64,000 bases of DNA from Torreya grandis (GCA_037957365.1 JARHVA010003187.1:133501-197500); one strand, 5' to 3'; numbered from the stretch's first letter, positions 23,640-37,100 are shown. The notes: generated from the letters alone by a model not told the origin. Made by a program: numbers and translations.

Positions 23640-26600
23640 CCTAAGAAGAGACAAGTGGTAAATCCCAATGGAGAATATGTCATATGTTTAGATGCATAAC
23701 ATATTAACAATTTATTACAGTTGACACAATGACAATCATATGTTAACTTATCTCCTACTTCAGCTCAGTAGTTTTGGGATGATAATGTTAATTCTTGTGC
23801 AAAATGGGTGAATAGAAAATGGCTCACAAAACTTAAACATTCAACAACAAGGATTCCAAAGAATGTTTTTAGGTTCAAATTCATGAATGAATTAAATGAA
23901 ATTATTACACTCTTACACAAGGTAGTTGGAAGACCAAAGGAAAGACACTTCCACACTTGGATGTATAAATATATATGGATCATTAATCAAAATAAGAAAT
24001 ATTTCAATTAGGGGTAATTGATCGATGACTCAATCCATAAGTAGCTATTTAAAGGTCAAAATAACTTCCAATTTCTACATGACTTCATATTTGGTTTATG
24101 TAGTCTCTAGGAGAAGATTCTACGATGGATTAAATCATGCAAGGAACATCAAAACTATAAATATATATAAATTCTACCCTTAAATTATGCTAAAATAAAG
24201 TGATTATCATTTCTAAATGGTAGATGACACATTCATCTAGTATGTCATTCAGGTGTTGGAAAAATAACCCTATAGCATGATAATATATGTAGAAGCAACA
24301 ATATATATTATAAGGTGGGGAGTTTGGTTCATTTAGTTTCTAAATTTTTATTATCTAAGGGTTTGTGGATATGAGTTGTGACCATACATTCTTCCTAAGT
24401 ATGCTAATGATAAATGGTCCCTAATGGAATAGGTAAGATAGTTAGATGAAAATCATAATTTTCTAGCTAGTAAACGTAAAGATAGAGTAAATTTTTTTAT
24501 CTCCATTGGGAAATACACATGTTCATCATTGACTAAGGAAAATGTAGTTAAGGAAAAATTGACACATGTTACTATAAGGCCATTTAAAATCAAGGATTAA
24601 TTTGATATAATAATTTTAGTGACACATGTCCTGGTGGATTCATATCAGCATGTAACTCATTTTGAATATTATTTACTTGATTCTGATGATGAAAAATATG
24701 TGAGAATTATAGATTGATCATGATTTATAGAGAAATATTTTGTTGAATTTAGGATTGTAAAAGTCACTAAGAAAATGTTTGATGATGAAGCTACATTGGA
24801 CCCCAATTCTCAAAAATAAAATAATTGAATCTAAACAAATTCCCAAGATTGATTGGAGTGAAAAGGAATCAAATTCTCTTATGACTAGAATTCAAGGTGT
24901 ACTTCAGAGAACATGACAATGGCTAACAATTAGAGTCAATGTTGATCTGGCAATTTTTCCACCACCACCAACAATATAAGATGAACTAGGGAGCTTCCAT
25001 AAATAACATTGAACACAAGATAAGACATACAAAGAAACTAATGAAAGCAAAGACATCTCATAGGTAGAATAATAAGTTCAAAAATAAACTATCTCCACAA
25101 CTACTTCAAGCTCCAAGCCTCTCAAATTAAAAATAAAAATGTTGGGAAAGAAATATTCTTTTTCTATGATTACCTCTATTTCTGAATATGTTCCTTTTGA
25201 TAGTTTTTTTCAATCTTAAGCATTGATGACAAAAACTACTCAACATTTTCTTGCATCTAATTCTTTGTTATTTTCATCACCCTTAACTCAAACTGATAAT
25301 TCATTATTTCTACCTCTTTCACAAAATATTAAATTACCACTTGAGCCTTCACCCAAAACTCTAGGTTATTTAGTTTAGAAATAAAAATATAAAATAATAT
25401 CAAAATAGATCCAACATCTATAAAATATCCTTCCCTCTCTTGATTCCTCCACAAAATCTCAGTTTGCTTCGATGCAATAATATTTGGTCAATGTTGAGTT
25501 TCCTAATTGGCATGATGAAGTCATAAAAAATAAGGAAGAATATTTTAGAACCATAATAAATTAAATTTAGAGTAATAGTTTATATTCCTTTATTGATAAT
25601 CAGGAAGCCAAAAATTGTGACATGAATAATCAAGGAAGAAAGGAAAATATATGTAGAAGTGGTTATTCCTTGTCTAGAAAAGGACAAGGATAATGTTAAT
25701 ACTTTATATTATTAAATAATGAGAATACATTTAGTAAAATCTATGAGGGAGGGAATGAAGGAGGATGTTAAAACTCCTATTGTCATTTCATTTAAAATGA
25801 TGAATCATGATAAAGTGACTAAATATATCTCAAAGAGAAGGTTGAGCAATTAATAATGGTCCAAATTTTGATAAATCTAGTTCAATCTTCTTCTTCATTT
25901 GTTTGTCAAATTTAAGATATTTAAACATTGAATGTAGTAGAGGAAATTAGAACTGTGGGAAAGGAAACAAAAGATTGGTTAGAAGAAATTCTACAACATG
26001 GAATCAATTCTATCAAATCTGAAATGGATCTATGTTTTGAGATCCAATCATAGTATGATGATGTAACGAAAGTGGAAGACAAATATAATAATGAAGTGAA
26101 GAAATGAGAAGAGTCGGTTCTTGAGTTAAACTAATTTTATAATGTTCATTCTAACAATCTTATTGAATTATAAGTCATTCAAAAATATGAATTTGTATAT
26201 CTCACTAAATCTATAGGAGCTACAAGGTTTAGGATTCTTATCATCAAAGAATATATCAATAAATTATACAATTCTAAATCCATGGGAGGAGGCACTATTC
26301 TTGAAATAGTAGGAATTCTATATAAATTGAATTTTAAAATTACTTATAATGATATTAAAGTGGTTTCTCTAGATATTATCATTAACCTATTCAAGAAAAA
26401 CATCTAGGAGACTCTAACTCTTAACTTTGATTTTAATTTTTGGAAATTTCATAATTGATCAAATACTAGTTTAGCTTCGATAATCTCAATGTAGTAGTGA
26501 AAAAACATCATATGATATTTGAGAAAAATGGTGGAACTACATTATGATGTAGAGGTGGATTTCACATATTTAGATGGCCTTGATGAAGAAAACGTTCTAG

Positions 26601-26740
26601 ATATCCTACAGATATTTGATAAGTATCAATTTGAAAGAAAAAAGATACAATAAAAAGAAGAAATTTTGATTGTTCTCAATGAAGAAGTAGATTTATTTGT
26701 CATAAATATTTTCTTCATGTCTCCAACTTAAAATTTTTAA
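23640..26740 (+). pseudogene. Degenerate extra ORF upstream of gag (Tat/Ogre type)
   Basis: The clearest piece is 23770-24011: WDDNVNSCAKWVNRKWLTKL, then ITLLHKVVGRPKERHFHTWMYKY. It reads like a conserved ORF that I recall preceding gag in large plant gypsy elements; its function is unknown to me. Later pieces in shifting frames include NNIYYKVGSLVHLV near 24300 and IPKIDWSEKESNSLM near 24845, then a low-complexity S/T/P stretch. Frames break every 20-60 codons, so it is a fossil. The match is from memory and should be treated as moderate. Confidence 0.6.
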
Positions 26741-28309
26741 GTCATATAATATATTAATTATCTGTACATTATATCTCATGAAATTGTATTAAGATCATTT
26801 TACAAGTTTTGAGCTGTGAAAATTTGCTTTTACACCTTTTCAAGTCACGTAAACTTGATAACATACTTTTGTAAGTTGTAAAAACCCCAAAGTAATTTTT
26901 CAAATTGTGAAAATTTCTCAACACATTTTTTACAAGTTTTTAAGCATGTGCAGATTCATTAATCTATTTTAACAAGTCCCTGAAAATGTATAAAATGTGG
27001 TTACGCACCATAACAACCCATTTCAAGCTATAAATAGGTGTTAAGAGTTCATTTGTAATGGTCTTAGCAATTAGAACTTCTTGGAGAACTTTTGAAAGTG
27101 GAAATTATATTTTTAATCCATTGAAGATCAATACAAAGGATATTTTTGCAAACTTTGAGGTTCATATGTTTTTATGTATATAATGTATGTATGTACTATT
27201 TACATTTATTTGAATATTTATTTTTAGAATGTTTTCACAATCATTATGAACTAGTTAGAAATCATAAAAATTTCATTATAGCATTTATTTTTTATTCTAT
27301 ATTTGTTATTTTCATTTGTCCCAAAAAATATCAGTGGAGTTAGAGATTAATTATTTACTTTTTAACAAGAAATTACATAGGAATCATTATTTTCTATAAT
27401 CATTTATATGGTTGGTTTGGTGTATGCCATGTGTTTCGATAAATGTACATATGTCTTTCCTATCCATTGAATGAGAGAGGTTTCCCATTAGAGATTATAC
27501 CAAACTTCTTGACATTTATAATAGGCTTCTAAATTTGTCTAATTGTTTATGTTATCTCTTTCATCCTTAAAAAACATATTTCTATTTTAAATCTCTTAAT
27601 CACTATTTATTTTCTCCATCCTTTTTGTACTTTCAAGTTAAAATTACTATCGTGATGAAACTCATTTTTACTGTAAATATATTATTTTACTATATCATTT
27701 TAGCTTTCAATAAAGTTAGATCTACTTAATAATAGGAGAGGGATTTTTTCCAATGATTTTTTATTAAAAACATTTATTTTTCCCTCGATAATTTGTCATG
27801 CTAATATTTTTAGCACCCACCATGGGGCGTACATTTGAAAAATTCATGCAATCCACATTTTGAGATATTACTCCATATGACTTTCTCATCATCCCAAGGA
27901 CCACTCTATTGACCTGAAATAGATTTGGATGAGTCTACATAGTTAGATATTATTTTTCATATCAGACAACTTGTCTGGGACTCTAACAAAATTTTAGTAG
28001 CTCTATTCCAAATTATCCTATCAATATTAAACCAAAAATTAGAAAATTAAAAAAGAGTAGAAATAATTTTTTCACATATATAATCCAATATAATTCATTT
28101 AAATACTAAAAATAAATAAATTCACATATGGCCATTTCAACCCTTCAAAATCCTGATTGTCAACCCAATCTAAAATGGATAGTGTCAGGAAAATAAAATA
28201 TTGCCTCAAGTCTTTAACAACTAGCCTGGGATAAAAAAACAAGTTTCACTCAATTCACCATCATCACTAAATAATAAGCACATAATAATACTATGCGCCC
28301 ATCATTCGA
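26741..28309. other. AT-rich spacer between the extra ORF and gag
   Basis: No recognisable protein family. A 65-codon frame at 27146-27343 is rich in F, Y and I and is probably chance. The region has a TATA-like box (see 27029). It may be the element's own spacer, or contain a small solo LTR whose borders I cannot find. Confidence 0.45.
27029..27038 (+). promoter_or_regulatory. Candidate TATA box TATAAATAGG
   Basis: The sequence TATAAATAGG fits the plant core-promoter consensus. Roughly 30 bases further on begins a stretch ('gttcatttgtaatgg') that could be a transcript start region. No other promoter element can be shown from sequence alone. Confidence 0.35.
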
Positions 28310-30417
28310 AAAAACATTTAAATTAATTTTACAAGATAAGCATGAAGATCAATTCATATAGCTACTTAGAGACTTTGTAGAGCTAAAATTTATTCTCATG
28401 ACCATCCAAGTACCTAAAAATCCAATCATTCAGCCTAATATTAATTGTTTGAGTCAAAATCCAAAACATATTTCATCCAAATTGAAAACATTTTCCTTAG
28501 ATAATAGAACTAGCTAAAAATATTTTTATAGAGCCATTTAAGTTGAAGAATAAGAGGATTGTGTAGTTTTTACATAAAGGGATGAAGCACTAGTTGCATG
28601 AAGAATCCAAAAAATATCAGAATAGATAATTATCTAGTTTAGGTAAATTCCTCATCAATAATAAATATTTCAAAGCTGGCAAGGAAAAGATTCACTCAAA
28701 CTAGTAAGTCTAGAGTTGAAATTGATCTTTTTTATCAATTACAAGAATATTCAAGTTTTAGTTTGAGTATTAAAAAAAAGAGTAAACTTAAAATAACAAT
28801 TAAGCTCCCTTCAACTACCAAAAAGGATAAAAAAATATCAAGGAGGAACAATCACAAGTCAATCTCTCATCCTATCAAAAACTTTTATTCCATTATAAGT
28901 AATCTTCTCAATAATGGCACAACCATGGGGTAATGAAATTGGTCCATTAGATTCTGAAAAACTATATGAACTCCTAATAGGTTCACATAAAAATATTCCA
29001 AAATTCTCAAGAGATGTAATTTAACATTTAGATGAGCACATTTTTGTGGTTTCAATGGCATGTCAAGTTTTAGGATTTAAACATGAAGACATTGTAGTGA
29101 AATTGTTTGTTGAAACTCTTTAAAATAGGGTTGCATATTATTTTTTCCATCTTTCTCTAAGAGTAATAAAAAGTTAGGATGATATGAAAACCATATTTAA
29201 AAGTATTTTCAAACCAATAGAAGATGCAAATACATTATTATATCAACTCACTCTAATGAAGAAATAAAATTATGAGTGGATGATGGACTTCGTAGCTAAA
29301 TTCAACAAGCCACTATATAAAATTTTGGTAACTACTAAACCTATAGGTGAAAATTATAATTTATTTTTCATCATTTCACAATTGATAGAAGTAAGATATA
29401 AATTAATAAGATCCTAAGTATTTGAATTAAATGCAAAAAAAAAAACATTGGTTATTGAAGTTTAAGATGATATGATAATAGTTGGAAAACTTAAAAAAGA
29501 ACCATCAAAAGGTAAAATATAGAATATGGGTCAATATTATACTAAACAAATTTTACATAAAATGGCTAATGACATAATAGATTTGAAAAGGTAGTTATGT
29601 CAAAAAACTATCACTACTCATTATCAATAAAATCCAAGAAGAAATTATGTCCCTTTTAAAAGTGATCATCCTCTATTTCAATCTCCTCAATAGAAACTTT
29701 CACTAGAAGCCCCTTCACAACAAAATACAAATCCACCTATGAATGTTGTTTCAAAAATATAAAATATATTCGGTTATAAATATATTGAAGAAGAAAATGA
29801 ATCATAAAATATATAACTTCAAGAATGTTAAATTGAATAACTTGAGGGTGACTCCATAAATTGCATAGAATATAATTCATAAGAAGATAATTATGAAGAT
29901 AATGTTGGAAATATGAATAGTCAATCATTTTTGGTGTTCATAAGATATAAGAATAAAATAAAGAAACAAAATGAAAATCAAGAAGAATATACATAATTTA
30001 TTCTTCCATGAGGAACACTACCTACGATTCAAATGAAGGAAAATAACCAACAAATAAAATAGGTGAATCTTCCATAAATTTTACTGCTAGTTATCTAAAG
30101 CATACCCTTCTTGTCAACAATATTACTATATCTCAGAATGTATAAGGTTTTTATTCTTCTAATTTTATTGATTTTAATATAATTGAACATGTCAACAAGA
30201 TTGAAATCCAAAAATCACAAGATGAATATCTGAGAACCTAAACATATCAACTAGATAGACTAGTAGATTTTATTAAAATGAAAAGTCCTACTCAAAAGAA
30301 AGCTAATGCTAAAGGAATACTAGGCACTCCATATAATCTAGAAAACTTTATGGCTATGGTAATTACCAAGTCAAATAAGTTTGATCCTTTCTACATCTCT
30401 TTATTCCTTAAGGGATG
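28310..30417 (+). pseudogene. Tat-like gag and protease start (copy 1)
   Basis: The translation in shifting frames follows plant gypsy gag in order: AQPWGNEIGPLDSEKLYELL near 28915, then HIFVVSMACQVLGFKHEDIVVKLF near 29040-29110, DDMKTIFKSIFKPIEDANTLL near 29175-29240, NYEWMMDFVAKFNKPLYKI near 29270, and DDMIIVGKLKKEPSKGK near 29470. The last 60 codons (30240-30412) read SQDEYLRT, then YNLENFM, then KFDPFYISLFLKG, just before the protease active site. There the frame is cut by the LTR at 30418. Homologous throughout to 39087-41185. Confidence 0.8.
30413..30417 (+). repeat. Target-site copy GGATG (duplicated locus)
   Basis: The five bases GGATG immediately precede the LTR start TGTTGA at 30418, exactly as at 41181-41185. 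The matching right-hand copy is at 58440-58444. Having this junction twice on the left but once on the right is what a tandem duplication after insertion predicts. Confidence 0.75.
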
Positions 30418-30547
30418 TGTTGAGGTCAACATAACCCCATTTCTAAAAAATGGAGATCCATGTGCCAAATTATGCAAATTTGTACTTTGAAATTGAAAAT
30501 TCACTTGATCAAATAGTTATTACCATGATTGCACATTATTTTCATTT

Positions 30548-30552
30548 GAATA
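30548..30552 (+). repeat. Empty target site GAATA
   Basis: The sequence 'catttGAATAtcatccat' is uninterrupted here. In the paralogous LTR the same place reads 'catttGAATA' at 41316-41320, then the whole 6.5-kb element, then 'GAATAtcatccac' at 47798. This is the pre-insertion allele and confirms both target duplication and borders. Confidence 0.95.
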
Positions 30553-31201
30553 TCATCCATACCATGGTCTGACTGACCTTTTATCCATGGTTCTGGTTTA
30601 AGTCTTATCCAATGTGCTAACATTAGATATTTGTGTTTCATGTTTTAGGATTAATGGAGCCCATTTGGGAATGAATATGCTTACAGTTTTTGTGCTTCAA
30701 TTTTTAATTCATATTTTACTAGTCTTGGTCTATAATTTATTAATATTTTGAAACCCTAGCCTAATGTTTTACCTAGACCTTTTAATTTAAATTTAAATTT
30801 GGTATGAGATTTTTATTTAAAATTAAGTGGGAACAAATAAATAATTCTACAAGCTTAGTCTTTTTTTATGTCCTAAGGATTAGTCATATTTTTCAACACA
30901 ACCAAACCTTTGTATAACATCCATTGTTAGTCCCTTTTATGTCCCAAGTCCTCATTTTAGTCTTTGTATTATTTGCAGGGTCATTTTGTATGCATTTATA
31001 CCTTTTGGGTATGTCTTTTTGGGCTTTTCCTTCTAAACAATGTCTTGAAAGAATTATCCTTTGGACTTTATGTTTAGGCCAGTTATCCCTCAGAAAAAAT
31101 TTAATCGAATTTCCCTTTGATCTTTTTTTCAAAGATTTCTTTTTGACAATTTTTTGACAAATCTACCTTTTAGAACTTTTATATTCAATGTTCCATTTCC
31201 T

Positions 31202-31431
31202 TCAAACATTTTGTTTGACAAAATTTGATATTTGGGGGAAATGTGTCAAGCATTTTCTGCATACCAATTTTCCTAAGAAAATGCTCTTCATCAAGCTCCC
31301 CAAAATGAATGCCCTTCAACTTCTTTGAAATGATCCTTCACCTTTTTGAATATGCCCTTCAGGGTTTTTGTAAGTGGCACCTTACCTTCAGGCATACCCT
31401 TCAGACTTTTTTCATCAGACATTATGTCTGA
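31202..31431 (+). repeat. Stem-loops with covarying arms in the LTR
   Basis: TCAAACA-TTT-TGTTTGA lies at 31202-31218, and TCAGACAT-T-ATGTCTGA at 31415-31431. In the paralogous LTR at 54620-58439 the counterparts are an identical TCAAACA hairpin at 55335-55351 and CATTGGACA-TTT-TGTCCAATG at 55586-55606, where both arms have changed together. See the findings. Confidence 0.6.
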
Positions 31432-32582
31432 CATGAAAGGCCCAAAACAATTCCCCATAGCCATGTTTTGTTTCGTTCACTAGGTCACTTTAATATGATT
31501 AGAACCTAGATTAAAAGGTTTTATTTACCAAAAAAAATTAATCTAAGGCTTTAACTTAAGCTTTACATGTTCCATGAATCACTAACTTAAATATTTATTA
31601 TTATTTATAGGAAACTATCTTTCTTAGACTAAAATACATATTTTTAGATGAGCATGGTCTCCCCCTTCCCATGTTGCTACAATTGGTTATTTGTGTTGAA
31701 AGATGAATGCGACCTCATTTAGGAATGAACATGTTTAGGGTTTGGTACTTCAATGTTAAAATAGGCCTTTTCTTAGGTGGTATTAAATTAATTGGATATA
31801 TTTTTTATTAAAACCATAGTCTAATGTTTTATCCTAAGTCCTTTCTAATTAAATTCAAAATTTTCATGGGAACACTGATAAGTGACATAGACTTAGCCAA
31901 ATTTTTACCTTAAGGCTTGGGTCATGTTTTTAAACTCAACCAAACCCTAGGCTAGAAATTTTTATGTTGGGTCCCTTTATATCCCATAAGCACGTAGTCC
32001 CTTTTACTAAATTCTAACTTAGATTAAGGCTTTACCCTAAAGTATCATCATATTTATTTATACAATGAGACCTTAGGTTAAAATCGTACGCTAATATCTT
32101 TTATAATTGGCAGGGTCCCCCTTGTTATGTCTCAAAACTTAGTTTAAATGATCCTAGCCTAAGGTTTTAATTCATGTTTATAACACGAAAATCAAAAACA
32201 TAGTCCATAAACTTTATGACTAAGCTTGACTTAAACCTTTTTCATATATATAGGATCAATGACCTGTAGTTAATCAAACATTTATGATCTAATGGATAAT
32301 AACCAATCAAATTTTCAATGATGCCACTGCGACTTCTGAAGTGGTGACAACTATCACCATTTCATTTAAAATATATTGGGTAGCCAATGGAAGTCCACTT
32401 CTTGGATCAAGATCCAACACCATGCATTCATGTAGATGAGGTTGAACCAAAGGAGTGAGATAAATTAAGATTTTTGAATGAAGCTTTAAAGGCCTGTGGG
32501 ATCACCATGTGGCACAAGAAGTAAGAAGAATGAACCTAGGAATAACAAGTGGCAAACTTGACAAATAGTACCAAGGGTGTGC

Positions 32583-32880
32583 TTAAATTTGATGTCCATG
32601 CACTCATCAATGATGTCTATGAGGACATCAATTAATGGTCATGTGGATGTCAAATTTAAGATATTAAATAGTCTCAAAGATAATCTTAAAATTGATGATC
32701 ATGTGCCCATCAATGGCATTCACACAAATGTCAATTCATGATCCCTTAGACATCAAATTTAACATAATAAAGATCTTAGATCATGTGTTTAAAATTAATG
32801 ATCAAACAATCATCAAAGACATTCCTAAAAATGTCAAATAATGGTCATAAGGAAATCAATTTTAACATAGTAAACATGGA
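32583..32880 (+). repeat. Tandem repeat, about 95 bases x 3, in the LTR
   Basis: Units share 'aaaattgatgatcatg', 'cccatcaatggcattcac', 'tggatgtcaa' and 'gtcaaatttaa.atantaaa'. The same triplet is present at 48948-49240 and 56765-57060. The truncated LTR at 37784-39086 stops within its first unit. Confidence 0.75.
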
Positions 32881-33347
32881 TCCAGATTTTAAAAAGGGAA
32901 TAGTCATTTTTGGATAGTGATCAACAAAATCACATGTCAAGGCTATATGAGTGAAATAGGCCAAATCTAAGCTCATAATGTTTAAACTAACTATGCTATT
33001 GGAACATTATTTATCATCAAATAGCTTGAATATGGGACCATACCTATATGAGGCAGCATCTAAAAATAATGAAGACCCTACAATAATTATGTAGCATATC
33101 ATCATCTAGTAGGTCTTAAGCCAAGTCAAATAAGAATATTCCTTTTATAACTAGCTTTGTATAATATTCTAAAATAGGATATTATTTTGGGTATAGACAT
33201 ATGTAATTTGTAAAAACACATTGTCTATAGGTCAGTTGATTAAAAAGAAAAGGCCATTTATTCTAGAGGGTAGTAGAAAGGACACTTGCCTCGACACTTG
33301 TCTGAATGTAACTAGATTAGGACTAATCGACATGCTTCCGTACACAT

Positions 33348-33356
33348 TATAAAAGG
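33348..33356 (+). promoter_or_regulatory. LTR TATA box TATAAAAGG
   Basis: TATAAAAGG is a strong TATA match. It is conserved at 49745-49753 in the second copy, and decayed to TGCAAAAGG near 57588 in the third. AATAAA at 33425-33430 could be the poly(A) signal, which would place the R region between the two, about 0.8 kb from the LTR end. Confidence 0.65.
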
Positions 33357-34195
33357 AATATTATCATTTGTAAAAAGGGGAGGGAGTTTTTAGAACCAAA
33401 TTACTTTGTAAATTTTGAGCAATTAATAAAAACAAGGAATTCTATAAAGATTATCTAGTATTTGCTTGTGTAAAGTGATATATGGTTTCTCACTCAGTTG
33501 TCTAGTTTTGTTTTCAGATTTGAATGGTTCCTATGGATTATGGATGTGTATCCTAAATGTAGAGTTTCTAATTTATATCAATACTATATTATTTTAAATT
33601 TTTTAAGCTTATTTCATTTTTTGTATTTCTTTTACATTTGGGCTAATACTATGTGCTTGCCGAAGTGAATCTTTAAAGTGAGCCCAGTTCCTATTTACAT
33701 CATTTCATACCTTCTTTTCAATCTTCCCTGATGTATGTTCTTGTTTGGGCTTAAATTATTTCATTTCATACATTTTTTAAATGCATCTTTAGATGATATT
33801 TAAACTTTGTCATAATATCTATAACAAAGACCAACAACATACTTCTTTTCTTCCCTACCCTTCCTTTCATTTATTTTTTAACCAGATTACTTTAGCTTAA
33901 TTCTCATTGTGAATATCTATCTTAGATTAGTCCTTTGTTTATTTATTGATCATAATTTATGATTCTTAGCATAATATACTACATATTTTACATAGATCTA
34001 CTATTTGTCCATGGTGGCTCTCAACTACCAGATTTTATAAATATTGTGAAATAGTCACTATTCTTCCTTTATTTCACCATCAAATAACAAGATTATCACA
34101 ACCCATAACTCATTCATTGAGTTCTTAGGAAATCTAAAATTATAAGTTTTCTTTAAACACTCTAGACACCTATGGTATAAATTTAGGCATCAATA

Positions 34196-37100
34196 GGAGG
34201 ATCTTCATTAGTGCTAAAAGGATCGCCTTTAGCTAGATCTTGGTGGGTTTGTAGAATATTTTCTCATTTTAGTGAGTTATGTTCAAAGTTTTATGTATTC
34301 ATTGAATATTTATGCTTCATTTAGCATAATTATGTAAAGATCATTGATCGTTATGGTTTTAAACCAGTCTTTGGGCTTCCTTTAGCCAAAGGTTGATATT
34401 CTTTGAAGATACATAGATGTTCATGCAAAGGTAGTTCATGATTTATGTATTCCCTACATTTAAGGTTAGTAATAGTATTTTTATATAGAGATTGACCATT
34501 TCTTTACAAATTTGAGTTTTTTCAAGATTATAGATGTAATATCCCTTTCATTCATCATTCTAGACCTATATTTGATCTCGTTTACTTAAATATAGTCATG
34601 TTTCACATACATTTATGCAATATTTGCTTAATGTGCAAACTTAATCATTATAATTTGCAAAGGTTGGTTTGATGCATCATATTTTAAATAGGTTTCAAGG
34701 TCACAAGCTAGAATTACCCAAGGTGAAGCTTGGGTGAGAAAAATTCCAAAGTCTCAAATACTTCATCAATTCAAGGTATGCATGTGTTAAAGGTATGGCT
34801 TGGCTAGGTCATTCTTCAATCAATGTGCCAAGTATAGTACATGATCTTCCTCAAAACCCTAAAAGGTATTTACCTTCTTTCAATCTTAATGGAGTTATCA
34901 CTGCTAAGGAACATGTTAAAAGCTTTGAGGATACTTTGATATTATTAAATGTAGTTCATGAAGATGTAACATGTAGAATGTTCCCATTTACTTTCAAAGG
35001 TGTTGTATATGAATGGTTCCTTAACCTTACAAGAAAATTACATTACCTATTGGGAGGATTTAACAATGTTTTCATCGATCAATTTGGAAAAATTATTAGT
35101 CCCTATGTCTTGTATCAATAGTTCACCATAGTTAAAAAAGATGTTAATGAAACCATCAAAGCCTTCAAAACTTAGTTTAAAAATATGTTCAGTAGAAACA
35201 TAGCCCCTTATAGACCCAATGTGGCTTTAGCCTTAGAAATTTTTAAGGATATTGTGGATCCCATGACCTCTATGTTCTTAAAAAATTCTCTTATAGTCAT
35301 AAACACATTGACCTAGGTCTTATCTAAATCTATGATCATTAATAACCAACTACAACCTCAAGGTTAGATGGCATATTCCATGTCTAATGGCAATTCAAAT
35401 TGGCCCATCATGAATGTCATTCCTAGTATACCTACTTTAACACCACCCAAAAATTTAAATGACTTTATGTTATAAATGGTCCAAAAACTAAGCATTTAAT
35501 TTTTGTAATTACAAAAACAAGTAGGAAATATAGGGGAACACTTTAATATAAACCACTCTTATCAAAGGTTCAATAGGCCTCCAAATGGGTTTCATGATAA
35601 TACCAATAATGTATCATTTGAAAGCGTAGAAATGAGCTTCTATGATATATATTTGATTGATCTTTGTAATATTTTTGAAACCTAAAAAATTATACCTAAC
35701 CAAGCTTTATTGAAAGGACATCTGGCTTTGTGAGAACTTCTAAATCTTTCATGCGGGCTTTAAATTTTCCATTCAAAGATGAGGATGAAAATGAAGATGA
35801 AGACGATCCAATTTTATAAGTTGCATATGTGATGAATTTAATTCTTGAAGATGTAAAGGAGATTACATTTAGATACCAAAAAGACATCATCCTTAAAACA
35901 TATATAGAGGAAGTAGAAGAGTTTTTATAAATGTATATGGATCAAGTACAAGATGGTATTTATTTATATGGTAGCCATAAAGACAACCCACGTAGATTTA
36001 TTTCTGAAATGGAGAGTACCCCTGAAGAAGATTATCACTAGAAAAAATCATACCATAATTTCTTGAATGGAATTAAAGAGATAGAGATGGTAGATGATGG
36101 GATAGAATAATGCATGGATGCTTCATTTGAGGATTCACCAATGATCTAGAGCTCCCAAAAGATTATATTATTTTAGAATCCCTAAACAAAGATAAACTAG
36201 AGCTTGACTGGATATAAGAGATGCCTTTATTCATTAAGGATAAAGATGAAGTGGGAGAAATAGATTAGAAATCATCATATGAATTCATAAAAAGGTCAAA
36301 ATTATGGGACAAACATGTTTTTGATGATAAGATTCTAGATGAACATCATTCAGTTGATCAAGATGAAGAAGCCTTTTGGGATGAATTAGAAGATTTTTGT
36401 GCAAATATTGGTAGTTTATCTTCACCTCAGGGAGAACATAATGAATACATTAGTCTAAGGATACTGAGACACCATTATTGAGTGAAGATGATATATGCCA
36501 CTATCTATGTATGGATGAAGCACAACTAGCATTCCTGTTGTAAAGTAGAATAATTTTAGAAGAAGATGATTAGGTCTTAGATTCATATCTTCGATCCATA
36601 TATCTAAGAATGTTGATAAGAGACCAAGCTAAATCACCTATAAGACACACACATATAGTTTCTCTTATTCACAAGAAGAGGCCATTGAATGGAAGTAATC
36701 ATGCTTCAAGGTTCTGTAGTAGACTAAATAATTTTCCATTTGACCCTAGAGGTAAGTACCTTATGTGGTTAGTGTAGGGATTAGTTTAGTTTCTTTCATG
36801 TTCTTTGTTTCTTTATTTTTCCTTCGTATCCCTTATTTGTATATAATGCATTTTTTTACTTGTTTGTTTTCTCTTTCTTTATTCCTTACTTTTAAATAAG
36901 TCCTTTTGGATAATTCTTAGCCATAGATTTTATCTAGACTGCTCAAGAGGTTCACAATTCAAAAATGTAGGTATGAACCTTAAGCAAGTGTTGACCATGG
37001 ATTTTAAATACAAGCCGTATGTTATAGTTTGGATAAAATAGTAAGGACTAATGATTAGTATAGTTGTTCCTTGAGATTTTTTACCTTGTTCTGATTTAAG

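Larger units (their letters stand above)
30418..34195 (+). repeat. Long LTR (3.8 kb) of the gag-only element, duplicated copy
   Basis: It starts TGTTGAGG and ends TCAATA; the consensus ends of the family appear to be TGTTGA...TCAACA, a 6-base inverted pair. Homologous to 41186-50591 (after removing the nested element) and 54620-58439. Inside, in order, are a pyrimidine-rich zone with small stem-loops (30950-31440), three copies of a repeat of about 95 bases (32583-32880), a TATA box (33348) and AATAAA (33425). The empty site for the nested element is at 30548-30552. The 77-codon frame at 30924-31157 is not convincing as a gene. Confidence 0.8.

Noticed and set aside
30924..31157. Membrane-like 77-codon frame in the long LTR (and related frames at 48173 and 55177)
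   Set aside because: The pyrimidine-rich stem-loop zone produces F/L/C-rich translations in any frame. The three copies are not in a shared intact frame.
36751..36760. Splice donor GGTAAGTACC as evidence of a host intron
   Set aside because: It is conserved in both copies of the gag-only element and so belongs to the transposon. A retroelement intron or chance is possible, but no acceptor could be identified.
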